A stretch of 16,451 nucleotides of DNA from JAGOMW01 sp964596675 (GCA_964596675.1 CAZQUZ010000015.1:1-16451), one strand, 5' to 3'; counted from the stretch's first letter, positions 1-8,565 are shown. The notes: generated by a model not told the origin, from the sequence alone. Translations and numbers: made by a program.

Positions 1-539
1 TCTCCAGAAAAGTATATCCATATCGCCCCAGCCTCACGCATCCGATCGAAGCTCAGAGTGAGTCTATCATGGATAGCGAATGTATCGGTCGTCGTATGGA
101 GGACTGATGCGGTATCATCGAGCGCGCTCGTATGTGGAAAGAGTGATGCCGTATGCCCATCTGGACCAGCACCGAGGATGATGAGATCGAAGTGGACTCA
201 TCTGAGTATAGTCTCATATGCCATACGACTTTCTTCTACTGCAGAGAGTATTGGAAGTGGAAAAAATCGAATATTTGGATATTTTTCGAGTACCGTTGTG
301 AGGGCTCCAGTATTGGAGTCGGGGTGATCGTGTGGCACATAGCGCTCATCGACGAGATATACCTCTATCTGAATCTCAGATTTTATATGATCGAGGATGT
401 TAGGTAGCAGCGATACGACACTGCCACCACTCATCGCGATACGATATGGAACGGGACGAATACTAAATATATCATCCACCTCTTCGAGGAGATAGCTCAT
501 ACAGGTGTCATATTTTTCGAAATGTGATATCTCAAACAT
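1..539 (-). CDS. pgl: 6-phosphogluconolactonase, 3' end outside window
   Basis: Hydrolyses 6-phosphogluconolactone to 6-phosphogluconate, step 2 of the cytosolic oxidative pentose phosphate pathway. About 179 residues are visible, and the C-terminus lies beyond the left edge (the family is usually 220-250 aa). Visible family signatures are the MSGGS phosphate-binding stretch near residues 36-40, LVDERYVP followed by DSNTG near 62-80, and LGAGPDGHTASLFP near 122-135, the hallmark lactonase motif. The reading frame passes through TGA at 198-200, read as Gly just before that motif; under the standard code the protein would stop before its active site. The ATG at 539 lies one base after the zwf stop, so translation is probably coupled and both genes share one mRNA. 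No Shine-Dalgarno sequence precedes the start. Identification is confident. Confidence 0.93.
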
Positions 540-540
540 A

Positions 541-1875
541 CTAATACAGCCAAGGATAAAATGCTACTGCCACCTCTGGGCCTTTCGATTTTTCGACATA
601 TGGATATGGTCTGAGTTTTTCTTTTTGCATCGTCTCTTTTACGCTATCGATGAGTCACCATGCGAGCTCTATCTCCGCGCTCGAGAGGAAAAATGTATCA
701 TCCCCATCCATCACATCGAGAAAGAGTACCTCATGTGCATCGAGATGATAGAGATTACAGATATCGCTGCGAGCGATGGATATCTCTTTTTGCTCGCCAG
801 TTTTCGAGTGGAGGAGGACCTGATTTTTCGTGATATCGATAGTCACTCACTCACATCCCTCAGCATCGATGATATCTGGTTTTAGATGGATATGGATATA
901 GGTGGATTTCTCCTCTAGTGCCTTCCCTGAGCGGAAAAATACAGGTACCGTCACATCACCAATAGAGAGCTCCATGCGTATAGCACCATAAGTCTCTGTG
1001 TCAGAGTCTGCGACTCGGGCATCGTGTGACCGATAGCCACTATACTGACCGAGGATGATATTTTCTCTCTTCGGGTCGAATCTCAGGCTCTCGAGGATAT
1101 CGAGCTTCCTCTCTCTGAGAGGTCGATTACTCGTATCGAGCGCCGCGAATGAGAGCATCTGGATGAGATGCGACTGTATCATATCTTCGATCGTCCCGAC
1201 CGAGTCGAAGTATCCGATACGACCACCCGCATCGACGGTTTCTATCGCTGATATCTCGATACTCTCGATATGCTCGAGCGAGAGGAGGCGCGAGAGAAAT
1301 GTCGAACCATCTCGAAGTGCGAGATTTCGTATGGTCTCCTTGCCGAGGTAGTGATCCAGGAAGTAGAGCGACTCGCGAGGATAGAGTGCATAGAGATGCT
1401 CGAAGAGGAGGTGTGCACTCTCTCTATCATGACCGAATGGCTTCTCGAGGATGACTCGGATAGCACTCTCCCCTACATGAAATACGCTCGCGAGTGCATC
1501 GAGTATAGCAGGTGCGACACTCGGTGGTACTGAGAGGTAGACGAGATGGCGACTTACTCTGATATCGTAGTGATACTCGGTCTCTACATAGGAGAGGTAT
1601 CACTCATAGGATGCGATATCATCATAGCTACCCTGATAGTAGTCGACGAGCGCGAGAAATGATATGAGCTTCTCATCATCTACTCATACTCCTGTAGAAA
1701 CGAGAGCATCACGAACTACAGTATGGAATACCTCTCGCGTCATCTCTGAGCGAGCATATCACATGAGGACGAAATCCTCTGGCAAGAGACCATGTCGATA
1801 GAGTGAGAAGAGCGATGGAAAAATCTTCAGCTTAGCGAGATCTCCAGAGGCTCAGAAGAGAGTAAAAAGTGTCAT
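541..1875 (-). CDS. zwf: glucose-6-phosphate 1-dehydrogenase
   Basis: Oxidises glucose 6-phosphate to 6-phosphogluconolactone with reduction of NAD(P)+, the committing step of the oxidative pentose phosphate pathway. The 444-residue product starts MTLFTLFGASGDLAKLK; the first Gly of the GASGDL dinucleotide motif (residue 8) is a TGA codon at 1852-1854. EKPFGHD lies at about 144-150, DHYLGKE at 174-180 (substrate binding), and a GRIGYFDSVG...DMIQSH stretch at about 217-236, with His236 matching the catalytic base. The C-terminus carries PYPYVEKSKGPEVA near the TAG stop. Other in-frame TGA codons lie at 655, 847 and 1600. The protein is shorter than the usual 480-510 residues, but all core motifs are present. 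It is followed directly by pgl. The ATG at 1875 is the only start that keeps the Rossmann motif complete. Confidence 0.95.
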
Positions 1876-1876
1876 T

Positions 1877-1897
1877 TTATGAGAATAAGTCTCATAA
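1877..1897. repeat. inverted repeat at zwf start and -10
   Basis: A perfect 8-bp inverted repeat (TTATGAGA and TCTCATAA, 5-base spacer) lies one base upstream of the zwf start codon and overlaps the proposed -10 hexamer. It could be an operator, or a short hairpin at the 5' end of the mRNA. The symmetry is seen directly; the role is inferred. Confidence 0.6.
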
Positions 1898-1921
1898 TAT
1901 AGGAAAATAATGGAAAATCAA
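1894..1921 (-). promoter_or_regulatory. candidate zwf-pgl promoter
   Basis: On the minus strand TTGATT (1916-1921) and TATTAT (1894-1899) are separated by 16 bp. Transcription would begin about 12-15 bases before the zwf ATG. The -35 box lies directly beyond the terminator of the upstream gene, so this would drive the zwf-pgl operon independently. Assigned by eye. Confidence 0.5.
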
Positions 1922-1922
1922 T

Positions 1923-1949
1923 AAAAAACTCCACATTACATGGAGTTTT
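1923..1949 (-). terminator. intrinsic terminator after the cyclic-nucleotide-binding gene
   Basis: On the minus strand a perfect 9-bp stem (AAAACTCCA / TGGAGTTTT, 7-base loop, 1925-1949) leads into a run of six U. It starts five bases beyond the stop of the gene at 1954-2346. The opposite strand also shows a short T-run, so weak bidirectional function is possible. Confidence 0.85.
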
Positions 1950-1953
1950 GTTA

Positions 1954-2346
1954 TTATTTCACTCTCTCTTTTATACGACGGAGCATCTCGGACTTCATCT
2001 CTTCACTGTGGCTTCCGCGTTTTAAGAGAGTCATAAAGTCATCTTTTAGAAATACCTGGAGCTCTGTATCATCGATAGTATCGATAGTGGCTGTGCGTGG
2101 CTCATCCGTGATGAGCGCTATCTCTCCGAAAAATGATCCTGGACCAAGTATAGCAAGTTCCTTATCTCACTGACTCACACGGACTGCGCCACGGGTGATA
2201 TAATACGCACATCCATTCGAAGGCTCTGCGAGTGTCATGATACGCTCTCAGGACTTCTTAAATTGTGTCTGACTCATGAGGAGGAAAAATGAAATCTCCG
2301 TCTCAGAAAAACCATCGAAAATATAGAGATGAGAAATATCAGACAT
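1954..2346 (-). CDS. stand-alone cyclic-nucleotide-binding domain protein
   Basis: A 130-residue protein consisting almost only of one CAP_ED/cNMP-binding domain. The phosphate-binding cassette is intact: FFGEIALITDEPRTATID keeps the Gly-Glu, the following Leu/Ile and the Arg that hold the cyclic phosphate in CRP-like proteins. It begins MSDISHLYIFDGFSETE, the usual capping helix, and ends with a charged helix (RRIKERVK). There is no room for the C-terminal winged helix of CRP/FNR regulators, nor for a channel or kinase domain, so it probably acts through a partner. In-frame TGA codons read as Gly in the KSGER and SQGDK stretches. The ATG at 2346 is the first in frame; an ATG at 2410 is in another frame. 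The gene is monocistronic, with terminators on both sides. The ligand cannot be told from sequence. Confidence 0.88.
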
Positions 2347-2368
2347 ATGAAAAAATTATGATATATCT

Positions 2369-2397
2369 ATGGTATCAAATATAGAGGAAAATTGCAA
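2369..2397 (-). promoter_or_regulatory. weak candidate promoter for the cyclic-nucleotide-binding gene
   Basis: TTGCAA (2392-2397) and TACCAT (2369-2374) on the minus strand are spaced by 17 bp, about 23 bases before the start codon. The region is AT-rich and other pairings are possible, so this is only a suggestion. Confidence 0.25.
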
Positions 2398-2411
2398 ATA
2401 TTTCACTCATT

Positions 2412-2440
2412 AAAAAAAATCCCGAAATGAATCGGAATTT
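2412..2440 (-). terminator. intrinsic terminator after the SH3-domain gene
   Basis: On the minus strand AAATTCCGA pairs with TCGGGATTT (one G-U pair, 6-base loop, 2417-2440) and is followed by a long U-run. It lies 17 bases beyond the TAA stop at 2458. The A-run and T-run on both sides make it look bidirectional. Confidence 0.8.
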
Positions 2441-2457
2441 TTTTCAATACGATATGT

Positions 2458-3483
2458 TTATCTATCGACACGTTGAGACTTTTCGATCTTTATATAGTCA
2501 GAACGGACATATCATCGAAGCGTACCAACATCATTACGAACCTCTGACCAGTTATCGACTGTAGAGATGACATAGAGCGGTGTAGCATCACTGAGAACTG
2601 CTACTATCGAAGCACCATACCACGGATGAGCACGGAGATTCACGAGATGTGATACTTGTACGCGTGCGATATCACTCCAGTATGCATGATCTGCCTGCTC
2701 GATACGGACGAGGTCTGTCGCATTTGGAGCACGAAGATATGCGCTCGCAATATAGCCACTTGCCTTTCATACAGTATCTGCTTTTACGATATTTTCCTGA
2801 ACATCAGTGACGAGGATATTTGCTCCCGTTGATTTTACCCATCCAGTTTCCTTTCCACTTATGACGACAGCATCATTATCCATGAGATACGCGACCGTTT
2901 TAGATGTTTTGGTTGCTGCCTGACGCATACGCACACTCCGCATGACTTCTGTGAATCGGATTTTCTGGTCATATATCTGCTTCGCACGGTAGTTTACGAT
3001 CTGTGTCGATGCCGTATCGAGGAGTGGGCCATTTTCCGTATTGATACGCTTCTCAGTGGGACGGATTTTTTCATTATACTGGGCGACGATACATCCAGGA
3101 AGATTTACGTCTACCTGCGTACGATAGTAGGTACCATTCGACAGTTTTGTAACTTTGAGTCCGCTACAATTCACAGTTTCAGAGAGGGTGATAACTTCTG
3201 GTGTTTGGGTCATGTCTGTATGAACACTATCATCTTCTGGGACTATATGAGTCGATGATGGGATAGTATCACTCCCGAGAGTTGATACTTTTGCCCCAGT
3301 ACAACCAGGGAGATTTTTCTCTACATATCGCATCTCGAATTTCCCTGCTTCCACACGTACGACCTGTGTACCATCACAATTCGTGACAGCATACATATCA
3401 GTCATATCCGCCTGGAGAAATCCAGAAACTGCAATCATGAGAGCACCACATCCGAGCACAGACCAGAGTGTTTTATGAGACAT
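2458..3483 (-). CDS. secreted protein with two Cys-pair repeats and SH3b domains
   Basis: A 341-residue protein of unknown specific function. Residues 5-25 form a hydrophobic signal sequence (LWSVLGCGALMIAVSGFLQA) with a likely cleavage after Ala25, so it should be exported. Two related repeats follow, residues 35-61 and 105-131, each NC(D/S)G...NLPGC with 25 residues between the two Cys, which suggests one disulfide per repeat. The C-terminal half holds two bacterial SH3-like segments: SVRMRQAATKTSKTV...GWVKS (about 183-250) and VNLRAHP...WSEVRND...GYVRSDYIKI (about 280-335). SH3b domains commonly bind cell-wall peptides, so an envelope role is inferred. In-frame TGA lies at 2767-2769 and again near the C-terminus, at the conserved Gly before YVRSDY. 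The start abuts a hairpin and U-tract with no Shine-Dalgarno sequence. A second SH3b protein lies at 15479-16451. Confidence 0.85.
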
Positions 3484-3519
3484 AAAAAATATTGAGATAG
3501 GAAATAACTATCTCAATAT
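3484..3519 (-). terminator. hairpin plus U-tract abutting the SH3 gene start
   Basis: A perfect 12-bp inverted repeat (ATATTGAGATAG / CTATCTCAATAT, 7-base loop, 3489-3519) followed on the minus strand by U-rich sequence that ends exactly at the ATG (3483). It looks like the intrinsic terminator of the Clp gene, which stops at 3566, but it also overlaps the candidate SH3-gene promoter and would form the SH3-gene 5' leader. Dual use is an inference. Confidence 0.65.
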
Positions 3520-3541
3520 ACTATTATTTACATATTGTCAA
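3515..3541 (-). promoter_or_regulatory. candidate promoter of the SH3-domain gene
   Basis: A consensus -35 TTGACA (3536-3541) on the minus strand, followed by TATATT after 15 bp (3515-3520) or TATTGA after 17 bp (3513-3518). Either -10 overlaps the first arm of the hairpin at 3489-3519. Transcription would begin within that arm. Confidence 0.5.
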
Positions 3542-3565
3542 ACTTATTTTATAAAATCTTTTTAG

Positions 3566-6145
3566 CTACTTCCAAATAAAAGAGATATTCTTTTTATCGA
3601 GAGTGAGTACGACATGGGATTTTGATTTTTTATCGACCATAGCATCCGCTATAGCATCTTCTATTTTATCTTGGATATAGCGTCTGACTGGGCGAGCACC
3701 AAATTCTGGATTATAGGTCTCACTGACAATATGATTCACGACTTTTGCATCATAACTAAATGTGATACCAAGTGGTAAGATACGAGCACCAAATTCATCC
3801 AGCTGGAGAGTGACGATTGATTTCAGTACTTTTTTATCGAGAGGATTGAAGACAATAGTCTTATCGATACGATTTAAGAACTCTGGAGCAAATACTTCTG
3901 TGAGTCACTTTAGGACTTTATCCTTTATGCTCGCATAGTCTGTAATGATTTTTTGTTCCTCTTTTTCACTCGTTGCGAATCCTATTTTTTCTGCCTGCAT
4001 ATTAAATTCTTCAGATCCGAGATTCGAAGTCATTATAAGGATAGTATTCTTAAAATTCACTGTCCGTCACTTTCCATCTGATAAGACTCAGTCTTCGAGA
4101 ATCTGTAAAAGCAGATTGTATACATCAAAATTTCACTTTTCTATCTCATCAAAAAGTACTATAGAGTATGGCTTACGTCGAACCTTTTCTGTAAGAAGTC
4201 ATCCCTCTTCATATCCGACATATCCGGCAGTTGTACCGATGAGTTTTGATGCGCTTGATCTATCCTGATACTCACTCATGTCGATCTTTATCAGGGCTTT
4301 TTCATCTGCGAAGAACTCTTTCGCGAGGACCTTTACGAGCTCAGTCTTCCCCACCCCAGTAGGTCCCAGAAAAAGAAATGATCCTATCGGTCGCTTCGTC
4401 GAAGATATACCAACACGAGAACGCTTGAGAGAACTCACGATGGCGTCGATGGCTTCATCTTGTCAGACGATTTGTTTTTTGAGAGAAGTAGCGAGTCCGC
4501 GGAGTTTCGAGAGATCTTCTTTTTCGAGATTTTTGAGTGGCACACCAGTCATCTGATGGATGACCTTCTGTACATCCGCAGATGTGATATGGAGACGATT
4601 TTTGCGTGGGATGACACGTTTTTTACGTTTTTCTTCTGCATCTTTCTGGAGCTTTTCTATCTCGCGACGCTTGGCGAGGGCTTTTTGGTATTGCTGAGAG
4701 ATGAGGAGTGCTTCGATATCTTTTTGGAGGATAGCTATTTTTTCTTTTATCTCTTCCACCTCTGTAGTATCTATAGTATAGGTCATGCTTTTTACACTAC
4801 ATGCCTCATCGATAAGATCGATAGCCTTATCTGGGAGAAATCTATCCGTCACATAGCGAGTCGAGAGAGCAACCGCATCCTCAATAGCATCATCATCGAT
4901 GATAAGATTATGGAACTCCTCGAATGTGGAACGCAGTCCAGATATGACAGCAATAGCCGTATCACGATCTGGCTCTGGGACATCGATCTTCTGAAATCGA
5001 CGTTCGAGAGCAGCATCTTTCTCGATGTATTTCTGATACTCAGAAAGAGTGGTTGCGCCGATAAGACAGATTTTGCCACGAGCCATTGCAGGTTTTAGGA
5101 TATTGGCAGCATCGAGAGAACCCTCAGCACCACCAGCACCGATGATAGTATGTATCTCATCGATAAAAAGGATGGTCTCATTTTCGAGCTTCGATGCCTC
5201 ATCGATGACTTGTTTAAGTCGTCACTCGAACTCACCACGATATTTTGTCCCTGCGACCATGAGTGACATGTCGACAGAGATGATACGTTTATCCCGCATA
5301 GCAAATGGCACATCTCCACTCGCGATACGACGAGCAAGTCACTCGACGACTGCAGTCTTTCCGACTCCTGGATCTCCGACGAGACACGGATTATTTTTTG
5401 TTTTTCGATTTAGTATGCTGATAAGTCTATCGATTTCTCATTCGCGACCAGTGATAGGATCGATTTTTCATTCACGAGCCTCGAGCGTGAGGTCTACTCA
5501 GAAAAAATCAAGTGCTGGAGTTTTTGATTCTTTTCCTTGCTGTTGTTTATTCTGAGAAAATGGGCTTGGTCATTTTGGAGGAACTTTTTCTGGAGTAGAT
5601 CCTGGGTTTTGTGATGAAAATGAGTCTTCGAGCATCTTCATAATCTCTTCTATCGGTCCAAATATACCACCATTCTCATTCGGTACACCCGAATTTGCTC
5701 AGGCAATAAGAGTATTTATCTCGATGACCTGTGTCTCGAAATCCTTCGGTGAAACGCCGACAAAATCGAGAAGCTGATAAAACCAACTTTCTGTCTCCGT
5801 ACGAAAGAGTGCTAAAAGAAAATCCTCTATACCAGCCTGGGACTTCTGAAAACTCGCTGCTATCTTCATCGACAGGACGATAAGCTGCTTTACTCTATCA
5901 GAGATACCGACATACGTACCATCACGTGCTATAAGTGGTGCAAATGGAGGTCGTGAGAGGACATCGAGAAAGAGGGATTCATTGAGTCAAAAACTCGTAA
6001 AAAGATCATAAATATTCCCATTTTTTACTCCGGCAATCTCGACCATAACATCTTCTGGAAGTATCTCACGATATCCAAACTGTCGGACACGATTCTCAGC
6101 AGAGAGCATGACTCATTTATATTCTTCATTAAATTGATTAAGCAT
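3566..6145 (-). CDS. clpC: ClpC-like AAA+ protease ATPase subunit
   Basis: Class I Clp/Hsp100 unfoldase, 859 residues, with two AAA+ modules. The N-terminal ~200 residues are divergent and end in a Gln/Pro/Ser-rich linker. D1 has Walker A GDPGVGKT (257-264), Walker B ILFIDEIH and the arginine-finger segment LERRF (about 380-384). A short middle coiled coil (about 460-510), much shorter than the ClpB arm, follows. D2 has Walker A GPTGVGKT (594-601), Walker B VLFDEIEKS and the sensor segment EFLNRID. An IGF tripeptide at 721-723, where ClpP-binding loops occur, favours ClpC over the disaggregase ClpB. TGA codons read as conserved Gly in IVGQDEA (4460-4462), GYEEGG (4199-4201) and in FEGRLK (5222-5224). 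The leader of about 34 bases contains no Shine-Dalgarno sequence. No clpP is in the window. The gene is divergent from the response regulator. Confidence 0.93.
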
Positions 6146-6185
6146 AGGAGGGAGATGGATACAAAAATGTAAAATTCGTGTGAAG

Positions 6186-6213
6186 ATTATAAAGAAAAGG
6201 CACTCTTTTTCAA
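6186..6213 (-). promoter_or_regulatory. promoter of the Clp gene
   Basis: TTGAAA (6208-6213) and a perfect TATAAT (6186-6191) on the minus strand with a 16-bp spacer, the best sigma-70-type promoter in the window. The predicted leader is about 34 bases. The 204-base intergenic stretch 6146-6349 holds this promoter and that of the divergent response regulator; no gene is seen in it. No CIRCE-type heat-shock repeat was found. Confidence 0.7.
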
Positions 6214-6300
6214 CCGAACACCCCTCTAGAATATCAGATTTATCTGCTTTAGTCGAATATTTCCCCTTGCGAAAGAGAGGCTTTTATGGTCATACTATGC

Positions 6301-6327
6301 TTGCAATCTCTCTCGAATCCATACAAT
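6301..6327 (+). promoter_or_regulatory. candidate promoter of the response regulator
   Basis: TTGCAA (6301-6306) and TACAAT (6322-6327) with a 15-bp spacer would give a leader of about 16 bases before the ATG at 6350. Nearby AGAGAG and CTCTCT stretches could form a weak inverted repeat around the promoter, but this is not convincing. Confidence 0.4.
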
Positions 6328-6349
6328 AGAGAACAATAATCATTTTATT

Positions 6350-7024
6350 ATGCATATACTTCTCATAGAAGACGATATCGGAATCGTCACACCACTCTCG
6401 CTCTACCTCGAACAAGCAGGACATACCGTCGCCACATGCATGGATGGAAACGACGCCTTAGATAGTTATAAGTCTGAAAAACCTGAGCTTATTATCCTCG
6501 ATATAAATCTCCCTCATAAAAATGGGGTTGAGATTTGTCGCGAGATTCGACTCCTCGCGAAGACACCTATTATCATCCTCTCTGCACGTGAAAGTGAAGA
6601 TGATAAAGTCGAACTTCTCGAGCTTGGTGCTGATGACTATGTATCGAAGCCTTTTAGTTCACGCGAACTCGTAGCCCGTATCACTGCGGTAGCAAAACGA
6701 GCTGAAGAAAAAAAAGATATATCAAAAAAAGATAAGATTATTACTTTCTGAAATCTCTCTCTCGATACAAAAAACTATAGCGTATCTCTCGCATGAGAAG
6801 AAATAAAAATGACAAAAACAGAATATGCCATCCTCGAATACCTCATAAAAAATGCTAAAACTGTCATAAAAAGAGAATCGCTCATGAAAAATATCATGGG
6901 ATATGATAACTATATCTATGATCGCACTATCGATACCCATATCAAAAATATACGAAAAAAACTCGATACGAGCATAAATATAGAGACCATACGCGGTATA
7001 GGATACAAAATACATGCACTCTAA
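6350..7024 (+). CDS. OmpR/PhoB-type response regulator
   Basis: A 224-residue two-component transcription regulator. The receiver domain (1-120) has the acidic pair Asp8/Asp9, phosphoacceptor Asp51 in LIILDINLP, Ser78 in IIILSARE, and Lys100 in DDYVSKPF, all diagnostic. The C-terminal winged helix (about 134-224) contains MTKTEYAILEYL, the RTIDTHIKNIRKKL recognition-helix region and RGIGYKI, typical of the OmpR/PhoB class. In-frame TGA codons at 6749-6751 and 6794-6796 read as Gly; under the standard code the DNA-binding domain would be lost. No histidine kinase gene is in the window, so the partner and targets are unknown. No Shine-Dalgarno sequence precedes the ATG. murA follows 87 bases downstream with its own candidate promoter. 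Confidence 0.93.
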
Positions 7025-7037
7025 TTTTTCTCGTTAT

Positions 7038-7065
7038 TTGCAAAAAAATAAGAGAATCATATACT
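7038..7065 (+). promoter_or_regulatory. candidate murA promoter
   Basis: TTGCAA (7038-7043) and TATACT (7060-7065) with a 16-bp spacer, giving a leader of about 40 bases before the ATG at 7112. The -35 box lies in a weak hairpin (7028-7056, 11 bp with one bulge) just after the response-regulator stop. Confidence 0.5.
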
Positions 7066-7111
7066 GCGCTCGATTATTTTTGGCTTCTATCATTTAGGAC
7101 TTTTCTGAAAT

Positions 7112-8365
7112 ATGCTCCGTATACACTGACCACAGTCACTCTCTGGAACGGTAAAAATCTCTGGCTCAAAAAATGCAGCACTCCCACTCCTCGCCTGTGG
7201 GTTATTTTTCGATACGTTTACACTCCATAATGTCCCGAAAATCGGTGATGTCCTCACATTTCTCTCTATCGTCGAGTCACTCGGAGTCATCGTCACCTGG
7301 AATGGAAACACTGTCACCTATGATACCACACATCTCTCTATAGACCACATCGACCGAGATAAGGTGAAGAAAATCCGTGTTGGCATATTTCTCTTCCCTG
7401 CACTTCTCGAACGTCTCGGTGCTCTCGAGATACCATTCCCTGGCGGATGTAACATAGGAAAACGTCCGATCGATGAGCATCTCAGTGCATTTCTCTCATA
7501 TGGATATGAGAACATGTGAGAGGGTGAGAATATCGCATTCCAGTGAACAGACCATGGAAAAGATGTAACTCTTAGGGCAAATTTTGCTGTCACTGCTACG
7601 GAAAATATCCTTATGATGGCGGCATTTAGAGCATGAAAGACTACGATAGAGCTTGCTGCCATAGAGCCACATGTCGTGAACCTTATAGACTTTCTCAGGT
7701 CTCTCGGAGTGGAGATAGATATCGACTATAAACATAATATAGTCATTTATGGTTCTATAATCGACCGAAAATATGCAGAAACGACAGTGATTAATGACTA
7801 TATCGAGAGTGGTACATTCGTGATACTCGGAGCACTCACTGCAGAGCCATCTATCCGCATCGAGTGAGCACGCGTCGGTGATCTCACAGGTTTTCTCGGG
7901 AAGTGTCGAGATGCATGAGTACGACTCGATACCCCAGATGATGAGACTATCATCGTGTATAACTCTCGCACCAGCCTAAAGCCAGTAAATATCCAGACGA
8001 ATGTCTATCCAGGATTCCCGACAGACCTACAGTCCCCTTTCGCACTGATGCTCACACAGGCAGAGGGTATCTCTCGCATACATGAGATCCTCTTCGAATG
8101 AAGACTAAACTGGCTCATAGAAGTCGAAAAGATGAAGTGACATATCGCCATCATGAATCCGCATGAGGCTATGATATTCGGTCGTACACACCTGAAGTGA
8201 ACTACCGTATCATCATGGGATCTGCGAGCATGAGTGACGATGATACTCGCTGGCATGATAGCAAGATGAGAGACACTTATCACCAATGTCGAGTATATCG
8301 AACGTGGCTACGAGGATATCGTCGGAAAGATAGCGAAGCTCTGAGGAATTATAGAAAAACTATAA
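7112..8365 (+). CDS. murA: UDP-N-acetylglucosamine 1-carboxyvinyltransferase
   Basis: Transfers enolpyruvate from PEP to UDP-GlcNAc, the first committed step of peptidoglycan synthesis, in the cytosol. The 417-residue length matches the family. Visible active-site features are SGSKNAALP with Lys20, the PGGCNIGKRPID loop with Cys113 (the PEP-binding, fosfomycin-reactive Cys; a Cys-to-Asp change would have implied resistance), and FPTDLQSPF with Asp305, the general base. Near the C-terminus come DLRAGVTMILAGMIARGE and NVEYIERGYEDI, also family signatures. Many TGA codons occur in frame, for example in YENMGEGENIAFQG and RAGKTTIELA. The ATG at 7112 is chosen because MLRIHGPQSLSGTVKISG fits the family N-terminus and a TAA lies upstream at 7049. 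AGGA at 7096-7099 is the only Shine-Dalgarno-like element in the window and is poorly spaced. Confidence 0.95.
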
Positions 8366-8373
8366 TATATACT

Positions 8374-8565
8374 ATGGGATACTGAGACTTTACGCCACCG
8401 AGTGGACATCATCCGAAAAAACCCCTCACCAAAGCCCAACTATGAGAGCTCGAGATGAATTATAAAAAAGCTGCACTTATATGAGAAAAAGTTAAAGTTC
8501 TCGAAGCCGCAGAGAAAATATGACTCCAAAACGATATCGATACCACCCTCTCTATCCTCTCTTAA
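8374..8565 (+). CDS. small hypothetical protein
   Basis: A 63-residue open frame under UGA=Gly, beginning MGYGDFTPPSGHHPKKPLTK and ending in a mostly helical, charged segment (KVKVLEAAEKIG, then LQNDIDTTLSILS). I do not recognise a family. It starts eight bases after the murA stop, contains several TGA codons and stops with TAA inside the loop and stem of a terminator, so its end fits the transcript end. It overlaps the 3' end of the convergent acyltransferase gene by 14 bases. Its location in the murA transcript and the terminator at its end support a real gene; lack of homology keeps confidence moderate. Confidence 0.6.

Noticed and set aside
505..885. 126-codon plus-strand open frame
   Set aside because: Antisense to the C-terminal part of zwf, which carries clear family motifs; the frame is a by-product of zwf codon use.
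4460..5098. 212-codon open frame on the plus strand
   Set aside because: It lies antisense to the highly conserved D1 and middle domain of the Clp ATPase, has a Phe/Leu/Ile-rich shadow composition and no recognisable motif.
5049..5555. 168-codon plus-strand open frame
   Set aside because: Antisense to the D1 Walker region of the Clp ATPase, with Ser/Pro-rich shadow composition.
6146..6154. AGGAGGGAG next to the Clp gene start, like a strong ribosome-binding site
   Set aside because: It is on the plus strand, opposite to the Clp gene, and no plausible plus-strand gene starts after it.
7028..7056. Hairpin after the response-regulator stop as a terminator
   Set aside because: The stem is AT-rich with a bulge and no U-tract follows; it overlaps the murA promoter candidate instead.
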